Part shown: positions 56,255 through 64,000 of the stretch, one piece after another
How the letters are laid out: each line of letters begins with the position of its first letter
Numbering within the stretch: position 1 is the first letter of the stretch
NCBI GenBank assembly: GCA_021234155.1
Contig: JAJEKV010000663.1
Span: forward strand, 1-64,000
Length of the DNA stretch: 64,000 bases
Source of the DNA: Isoetes taiwanensis
Lineage: Eukaryota > Streptophyta > Lycopodiopsida > Isoetales > Isoetaceae
Reading direction: 5' to 3'
The notes under the pieces: generated by a model
Database searches by the model: none
What the model saw: only the letters and a program-made list of their open reading frames with translations
What the model was told of the DNA's origin: nothing
Position numbers and translations under genes: made by a program

Positions 56255-56700
56255 AAAACTCTCTAAAGTCATCTTGGATGGAGGCTCAGGTATAAATATC
56301 ATGCCTTTACATATTATGGACTCTTTAGAGTTAAAAATCACTTCATGACCCCAATTATTCTAAAATCTTTTGCTAATGAGAGTGTACAACCAAAAGGAGT
56401 CGTTAATGATGTCTTGACAGATGTAGGGGGCATCAAGATGACCCTGGACTTTGTTGTAGTACAGTTTCCTTCTCAGATTGGCAGCTATGACCTTCTTTTG
56501 GGCAGGAAATGGCTCAGGGTGGTTTCTGCAAAGCCAGATTGGGGAGGAGGTAAATGCACAATAACAGATGGTAAGCAAGAAGTCACACTCTACAACCAGG
56601 AAGGTAAACTCCAAGAAGAATTTGCCTTTTCAATTGATGATGCACTAATTTATAAAGATGTAGGTGTGTACAACATCTATGTAGATCCACTTTTGGAAGA
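56255..56700 (+). pseudogene. retroviral-type aspartic protease of the Ty3 element
   Basis: KVILDGGSGINIMPLHIM (from about 56262) is the active-site region in the DGGSG form seen in plant Ty3 elements rather than DTGA. A stop/frameshift at about 56340 precedes the frame from 56345 holding the flap and C-terminal motif SYDLLLGRKWLRVVSA. The protease would process the Gag-Pol polyprotein. The break makes this copy inactive as written. Confidence 0.65.
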
Positions 56701-57307
56701 AGAAGAGCAAAAACTTGATGAGCATACTCATACATTGTTCTTTGATGGCAGTTGTAGCAGGAAGTTGAGCCTAGCCTGTGCTGCTGCCATCATTAAAAGC
56801 CCAGAGGCTTTGACAGTGGCTAAAACAGCAAGAATTCACAAAAATATAACCTCTAATGAGGCAGAGTATCAAGCTTTGATTGCAGGTCTCCAAGAAGCTT
56901 ACATGATGGGAATCAAGAAGCTGAATATAAAGGGGGACTCTCAGCTCGTGTGCAATCAAGTCCAAGAGGTATACCAAACCAAGCATTCAAGGTTAGTACA
57001 ACTTAAAGAAGAGGTTTTGGGACTGTTAGACAAATTTGAGGCCTGGACTATAGAGCATATCCCTAGGCATTTGAATAGTGAAGTAGACAGGCTAGCTAAA
57101 GGTACCATATTGGATTTTTTAGCTGAAGGAGCCTTTCAGGAAGAAGAACTGAACCTCTCACAGACTTGCCCAATTCTAACTATCACAAGGCACCCAAAAT
57201 TAAAACACTACATGGTTTTTCTCATGGTTGTGACTAGAAAACCATTTTACAAAACCAATACATGTTTGTGGGTTGATATCATTAAAAACCATATGAGGCT
57301 AAACTAA
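56701..57307 (+). CDS. archaeal-type RNase H of the Ty3 element
   Basis: In the same frame as the protease C-terminus. TLFFDGSCSRKLSLACAAAI (first catalytic Asp), ITSNEAEYQALIAGLQEA (Glu), LNIKGDSQLVCNQVQEV (Asp), then HIPRHLNSEVDRLAKGT (final Asp region) give the full set of acidic residues and the order of the extra RNase H typical of Tat-type plant Ty3 elements. It follows the protease with only about 60 residues between, so RT and the standard RNase H are missing. The frame stops at 57307 with no integrase. Confidence 0.75.
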
Positions 57308-59780
57308 TGGGTTCTTTTGTAAGGTTTGTTAGGGTGGTGTTATTGTATGGTGATTGCTAATGGCTTCCTTGTAGTGTTTTTTAAAGTGGTATAGCATGAT
57401 GGTAAATTTATGTGGTATAGTATAGTGTTTTAAGGGTATGGTTTGTCTCTATGGTATAACACGATGGTGTGGATGTGGTTTAATATGTTGCTCTATTCAT
57501 GTGATTCTATAGTGTGGTTGGTTATTGTGGTGAACTAGCATGGCTAATTGTCATGGTAAATGCACATGGTTCGCAATGTGTTAGATTCAAATTACTATTA
57601 TTATTAGTAATAGTTTATTCCAAATGTGCATGGTTGTGTTATGCATTATCTTCATGGTTATCATTTATAAACCAGTGATGATAACCAGTAACACTTTGTT
57701 GTTTAAACCATTTCAACTTTATTTAACTATAATCTATTAAGGAGTAATGTTTTGTTGTTTAAAGCATTTCAAGAGTATTTAACGAACTATTAAAGAATGT
57801 GGATGATTTTTTTTACGTATTGTTGTACTTATTAAGTCTGTCAATATGCATGCTTTCAGGAAGCAAGGGGATTTGAACCCCAACCATTTCCATAGCTCAT
57901 AAACAATGACAAATCTATTTTCGAAAATACGTACAAAACAAATTCAGATAAAAACATCTTACACAAAGACACTTGTAAGTACATAAATATCAAAACAAAT
58001 TCAGATAAAAACATCTTACAAAAGAAAGTATTGACTTTGCATTTGTATTTAAGTACATAAATAACAGAAACATTAATGCAGCTTAAACCAATCACCTCTA
58101 TTTCCGTCCAGTGATGCAATAAAGTATGAAAAGATAATTTCTTACTTTAAGGTCTATGAAGGCTCATGTAAATTGTACCAAGATATGACATATAAAAGCA
58201 TATAAACTCACATACCTTGTAGAAGAAAGATTGCAAAGTTATTTTTCTCCAGCTATGTTGGAGGTATACTCTCAAGCTATGTTGGATCTCCTTTAGTTTT
58301 CACAACTTTAAAATACATAAAAAACCTCTAATAATACCTGATTGTTTTTTATGGTTGAGTTGCAGGAAAGGAACGTTTTAATGGCACTTTTTGACCACAA
58401 GCTGCTAAGCATCATTCATAGTCTGGACCAAGATTTCCTGCAAAGAGAGTCTGCTTAAAAACAGTAGCTACATGAATGGCATAGCAAACACAGCTAGAGT
58501 TGAAAGGTACTTGCCATAACCAGCCTGAGCTTCCATTTTCCAGAGGTGTAGTTTCACAAGAAGGTGCTAAATTTCCTTCTTATGCCTCTAATTTCCTTCG
58601 TATGACTCTGTAGTATAAAAGAGTCATTATAATTGTAAAGAAAATAAAAGGGAAGAACTGAATAGCAACAACAGTAAGCAGAACCTGGAGGTAGAATTGC
58701 AGCTCAAATAGCAACCCAACACAGCTGCATCGCAAAATGAGGCCCATTTGCAGTGGAATATATTCGCCAGAGGTGACTTATCGCCCTTATAGCCAAAAAC
58801 ATTGCTGGATCCGCTCCATTGATTTTGGCTCCATTGATTTCGTCTCCAGCCCCGTAGAAGCCAAAGATTGCAGAGGGCCCTGTGTAACGGATTGTTTTAG
58901 AGCTAGAATGAAGAAAGAAATAGAGTAGCAGAAGCTAAGTTACCTTCATAATAGAGGTTGCCGGTCCCAACTCCAGCTCTCAAATGGGTTGCTAGTTAAA
59001 GGCCACTGCCTTTGGATATGCCATCACCAAGCTTATGCGCCATCGCCAAGCAGCGCTCCATTGATGCCAAAAAATCAGCTGAGAAACCAAGCTACAAAGA
59101 TTTTATAGGAACGATAGCAAGGCGCCATGCCATGGCATGCATGGCATTCCAGCAAGCGAGATGCTCCATACTTTCTAAGAAGAAAAAAAAAAACTCATTT
59201 TGCAAGCAGAAATGCCATTGAACCCTGCCATGTAAATATTGCTTGGATTTTGTACAAAAACTATGATGAAAAAAACGCAGCGGCCAAGCCAGTAAGCAAC
59301 TTCTTTAAGCCATCGGTTATGGCAGAACAGAGTCTTTTAATGCTATGGCAGCTTTTAGATCCAAGCAGTTCCAGAAACATGCAAAATTAGGGCCAAGATT
59401 TGGGGCAGAGTAGGACTGGCGATGGAGCTGCTATACGGCTTCAAATCTGGAGCTAATATGGCAGTGGCTTGGCAAATCCGACAGCAAGGAGCCAAATCCG
59501 ATAGCCCATCGTCGCCATAGTTGGCATCAAGGAGGCAAATCCGGCAGCAAGAATCAACATATCAAATACAAAAATGAGCGCCATACTGAAACAAGAAACA
59601 AAAAAGTGTAGGGGGGTGGGTCTCCAGCAGAGGGCAGCTGTTACACACAAATCTCGTTAACTGCCGCTCTCTATAATGATTCTCTTCTCTCGATAAGTGA
59701 ATCAACGAAAACAAAGATGGATAAATTGTTTTAAGCTTAGGTACATGGTAATTTTTTTCATTATCTCGGCCTATGTTTTT
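57308..59780. other. intergenic, GTGGT/CATGGT-rich then A/T-rich
   Basis: 57310-57600 has irregular GTGGT, CATGGT and GATGGTGT words reminiscent of 18725-19255. 57600-59780 has only short frames and shows no recognisable gene. Confidence 0.4.
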
Positions 59781-59782
59781 GT

Positions 59783-59900
59783 ATGGGGGAAAGGAAATGG
59801 GGTCCCTTTTCCGGTTCAGTCGGTGGGGTCCCGCGACCGGCGATAGCCGGGAGCGGGTCACCGACTGAACCGGAAAAGGGAACCCATTTCTTTTCCCCAT
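59783..59900. repeat. long GC-rich hairpin
   Basis: Left arm 59783-59841 (contains CCCTTTTCCGGTTCAGTCGG) pairs with right arm 59846-59900 (contains CCGACTGAACCGGAAAAGGG) across a GATA loop. The stem is about 55 bp with a few internal mismatches. It could be a MITE or a small-RNA precursor. Confidence 0.8.
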
Positions 59901-59902
59901 CA

Positions 59903-60812
59903 ATATAGAAACAGGGGAGCAAAATTTGCCCCTTTTCCCCTGCGCATGGCTCCGTCGAGGCTGATTCTTCCTGGATTTCTACAGCGGGCTATGGCTATGG
60001 ATGTGCATGGCGGTTATTTGTGCCTGATTCATGGTTATGGCAGTTCTTGCGCATAGATTATGTCAGTTCTTGAGCTCTATAGTCCATCCAAGCCAAATGC
60101 AAGGCTATCATCTGCATAATAAACATTTACGAAACAGGTCGGTTATAGCTCCTCCTTGAATCCATTTTAAGCGTAGTCGTCCATTTCGTATATGTCATAA
60201 TCATTTTTAGCTCCGCTGTAGCTGCAGATGCTCTTCAACTCCGACAATCCGGCCTAAAGAATTCCAAACCCCAGTATACTCTTGTCTAATTCCAAAACTG
60301 GAGATACAGAGCATGAATACAAAGCATGACGGCACATTTCTTGAGGGATTCGAGAAAGCCCTCATTGTTTTGGTTCATGGAATTTTTGGGCTCGGAAAAG
60401 GGATGAGCACTTCTATTCTTGCATAAATTTTAAGAGATTTCATCTGATTATTCTACGTACTGTTCTGCCGAATCATTGGGCATATTGCGATTAGTTTTAT
60501 GTTCTTTTGCATCAAATATTGAGGAAATTTAGTTCTTAGATTCTGTTGTTTGCCAGGGCTGTATTCATGCTTTGTATTCATCTCCAGCGCTTCCTGAAGC
60601 GAAGCAGGGTTGTTGCTGTTACTACAGGGTTTGTTGCATCAGAAGCAGGGTATTGTTGATGTTAAATGTATGTTGTAAAAATAAATTTACCTGCTAAACC
60701 AGTCGTCCGGAATTGGAAGACCCAACTTCCATTCCGGATTGTAGGGGGCTGACACGTGTCAGCAGCAGAATGCACGCCAGGGAATATATGCGACCCTGTT
60801 TCTATATTGTAA
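59903..60812. repeat. region bounded by a 16-bp inverted repeat
   Basis: CAATATAGAAACAGGG at about 59903 is the reverse complement of CCCTGTTTCTATATTG at about 60797. Inside, a second inverted pair (GAATACAAAGCATG near 60316, CATGCTTTGTATTC near 60567) is found. No gene inside. It may be a small DNA transposon, unproven. Confidence 0.35.
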
Positions 60813-63539
60813 AGTGGAGATACGAGGCCCCTTGTTCTCTCATGGGAATTCTCGTGCTTATTACCCCCAAGGATTCCTTTCCAAGTTATATTTTGCCCCC
60901 TAGGTGGAGGCGTAGACCCTTGCGGGAAGTATTTTTTGCTATCCTTTCGTGTTTTTCTTTTTTATTTTTATTTTTTTTGGGAAGGTGCACCCTCATATAT
61001 CAAAATTGATAAATTGATACTAGATTTCTTTTCCTTTTTTATTTTCTTTTTTGTCTTGTTTTTGGGCAATAATCAACCACCACTATGTGTAGCAATTTCT
61101 CCTATTGTCGCACAAGTGTGGAAAAGAGCTGCATGGATCATTGCAGCTCTTGTAGAGATAAGATCAAAGGTGCTTATCGATGGAGAGTAGTGGAGATGGA
61201 TGCGTCAATTTTAGAGATCAATCTTCGTTGAACATATCGTGATTCATATTTGGTGAACAAGAATTTAAGCAGTGCTATTTGAAAGGCATCCATGGCTGAA
61301 GAAACAGATATGATATTTGTAGGCATGCCAAAACGGCAGACATGCAATGGCCCCACCATGGGTAGATTAGCACAGACGATGCATATTCGTCATACAATAA
61401 CCATATTGATGTTAAACCATACAACTAGAACCATATTCTTGTTGAATTTGGTTGGTCCTTTGAAGCATTAAGACTTGTGAAATTTTTAAGTTTGAATCTA
61501 AAGTGGGAAATTTTGATTATTGATTAAGGGAGGAATTCAAAAGTGGGAATCCCACGGTCATCGATCGTAACACCCATCTATCCTTTGGGCAGAGAACACA
61601 GGGTAATAATGCAGCACGTTCAATCCCATGTGTTCTCGAATCAAAAGGTTTCTTAGGTTGTAGTTTTATCCCCCTCCCTTTTTTTTTCCAATCATTATCT
61701 AGAGACCAAGCCCGCATGATTGTTCAGACGCTATGATTGTTTATAGTGCATGGTGGGAGGTATGAGTCCTTAGTCTACCGGATGGACTAATATGCATGCA
61801 TGGGGAGCGATTTGAATATATCTAGTGCCCATTTGTAATTTTTCCATGGTGGAGGTGTAAGTTTGGTGTAAGTCTCTCCATGTGCGTGATTCTTAGCTAG
61901 GTTTTATACTATTTTTGTTATATCATGGTAACCAACCTTCTTAGTTGCATTCCTCAAGGTTACATGGTGTGGAGTTCAAACCCTAGTCTTAATTGTAACA
62001 CCGTGGTGGTAATGCGGTACCCCCATGTATGTGGTCAAGCATTTGACACAAATAATGAAAAACTACTGAGAATAAATTGTTTGGTAGTAATACTAGTGCA
62101 ATAAATGGGGCTCCTATAGCAACAATAACGTAGTTTGCACTTCTACCCATTTAGTACTTGGGAGGCATCAACTGTTTGGTTCTGGTAATTTTTGTACGGA
62201 GGAAGTGGTGTTCCAATATTAGTCCTATCTCTGGTATGAGGTGTTCTGCGGTTTGAGCTTCAAATAGGTTCATTGAGCTTGTTCTATTCTATTCTATTCT
62301 ATGGCATAAATCATTTCGGTGTAGCCCCGAGGGATTCAGTATTGTTTGTAGCATGGGACATCTGTGTGCAAGAAAGGGGTTCTTTTTTTTTACCATTTTG
62401 TACTTGTATACTTACCATTAGGGTTTTTTTTTGCCACTATCTGGGGTAAAATACCTTAGAGGTTAAATTAGTTTCCAAAGATCAGTATACTAGGGATGTT
62501 TTTGGCCACCTTTCAAACGCAGATGTCCACCCCCTTATTACTACGTGCATCCCTCGGGGGTGTAGAAGGAACCACAACAGGATTGTCATCTTTAGACTCA
62601 ATAATGTATGAATAAAAGAAAGATAGTAAACAAGGTTTAGGAGGTACATTTCAGGTAGCGTGCTACAAAATGATGTTATTTTTGTATCTTTGGCAAGAAC
62701 CACGTTTGAGGCGGGTGCTGAGAAATTGTGTCATTTTTGCATTTGTTGTTAAGTAAGCTCCAGTCTGCTAGGTAATTGGTTAGTTGGCAAAATAGTGAAA
62801 GAAAGAATCTGTAACATATGAAAACCAGATAGAAGGAGCAAAATGAAAGAAAGAAGAAACCTAGAATGCATCATGTGAATCAAAACAGGCTGCTCGAAAA
62901 CAAAAATGAAGGAAACCAAGCCGGCAAAAGCTTAAGCGAACGTCGAAATTAGTGTTAACGACGTTAGGCAAGCACTCCCTAAAATGTTTTAAATAAGTAG
63001 ATTGTTCTTTGTGTAGAAGATGAACATAGAAGTAGCTAAATATTTTCTTCCACTAAAAGAGGCTTCAAGAAAGAGGCTTCTGTGGTAATATATATATTTT
63101 TTACTTTCTTCAAAAAAGAAATATAATAAAACATGTCCTTCAATTTTAAATGAATAAATTTTAAGAAATTATATTATTGGTTTGTATGCTTATGATTGTC
63201 CTTGTATGAAGTCCTTGTACTAAGCCTCATAGATAATTTGGATACTATAGATGATAAAAATCAATTTAATTAATGAGAAAGTCATCTCGAGAATAATTCC
63301 CATCTTTCAAAGATCGTTATAGCACGATAATTTACTTCTCAATACATACTTGGCCATGGGATACTAAATTGGTATTGAAAAATGGAAACCATGATATAAA
63401 TCTTAGTTAATATAGAAGTGTGAATGCAAAACCGCATCACTGTCCGATTGGTCTCCGTGGGCGATAAAAAACATTCAATTCAATTCTGTGTTGGTTTTGC
63501 ACTATGGATGGCCACATCTTTTTAGGTGATATTTGTGAA
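60813..63539. other. intergenic sequence
   Basis: No supported gene. It contains T-rich stretches (60950-61060) and a (TTCTA)n microsatellite at about 62281-62301. Short frames have no recognisable domains. Confidence 0.45.
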
Positions 63540-64000
63540 CGTTCACCATGACAATTAGCTCAATATTGAAAGTATGCTACAAACCACAACCATTTTATAT
63601 AACATAAACTGTGATAATAGAAGACTAGCATGAATAACAACCACGACATTTAAATTGATTAAAAAACCACACCATAAAGTACTTCAACTTTTATGTCAAT
63701 AGAAAACCAACATAAACAAGCATTACCATATTTAAAGTGGTGTTGAAAAACCATGCTACAAACCAATATCGAATTAATAACCAGGGTACATTAGAAAACC
63801 AACATGAATGACCACAGTTGATGTTAGAAACCATAAAATAAACTAATTTTGGTTTTGAAAAGCCATGCTAAAATGGAAAATCAACATGAATAACCACATA
63901 CTAGTTATAAAAACCACTATGTTATGTGGTTTTTATTAAGAATGCAATTTTTATTATAGAAAACCACATCTATAGTGGTTTATCAGCGGTTTATTATAGT
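63540..64000. repeat. AAACCAC-rich degenerate repeat
   Basis: Words such as AAACCAC, AACCACA and CATGAATAACCAC recur irregularly to the window end. In reverse complement they resemble the GTGGT/CATGGT words at 57310-57600. Confidence 0.45.

Noticed and set aside
57860-57895. SINE/tRNA T-arm on the minus strand (GGGGTTCAAATCCCC)
   Set aside because: A B-box-like word alone; no A box at the right distance and no cloverleaf.
50940-60000. Matching LTR pair for the Ty3 element
   Set aside because: I compared the leader and the region after 57307 by eye and found no long direct repeat or primer-binding site, so LTRs are not annotated as such.

Overview
This is repeat-rich nuclear DNA from a eukaryote, almost certainly a land plant. 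The evidence is a tRNA-Gly(UCC) with the plant-type body, Helitrons with plant-type ends, a plant LINE relic, a Ty3 element carrying an extra archaeal-type RNase H, and a B3-like DNA-binding domain. Penelope-like reverse transcriptase (RT) is patchily distributed in plants, so a seedless plant or gymnosperm is plausible, but I cannot fix the species. No ordinary intact host gene is visible. Most open frames are decayed or belong to mobile elements.

Layout. (1) 1-8209 and 17236-18519 form one tandem array of roughly 555-660 bp units. Each unit carries one near-complete tRNA-Gly(UCC), one decayed copy and one stub. (2) The array is split by two Helitrons inserted 4 bp apart in a single unit: A at 8210-15140 and B at 15145-17235. 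Both carry long purine-only tracts, and A also carries a dead LINE. (3) 18520-21835 holds unidentified coding fragments, a GTGGT-rich minisatellite and other simple repeats. (4) 21954-26090 is a minus-strand Helitron lying in an (AT)n tract, with captured exon-like fragments. (5) 26101-43732 is the centrepiece: two related, intron-bearing, Penelope-like retroelements placed tail to tail. Element A (+) encodes a SAP-like N-terminal exon, a conserved middle exon and an intact 525-aa RT frame. Element B (-) is an RT-less relative. Each has a 2.4-2.8 kb direct repeat of its own 5' part downstream of its 3' end, resembling a pseudo-LTR. A spliced B3-like gene lies antisense in the 3' part of A. (6) 43733-50950 is unassigned sequence interrupted by a 2 kb Helitron (47533-49526) with a pyrimidine tract. 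(7) 51000-57307 has paired hairpins, a 0.54 kb foldback and an RT-less Ty3-type gag-protease-RNase H relic. (8) 57308-64000 is intergenic, with a strong 118 bp hairpin and weak repeats.

A cross-cutting signal is that nearly every difference between array units, and between the two copies of each large duplication, falls at CAG, CTG or CCGG sites. These are plant CHG-methylation contexts. This looks like methylation-linked basecalling error in an uncorrected long-read consensus. It means many frameshifts and apparent pseudogenes here may be technical.
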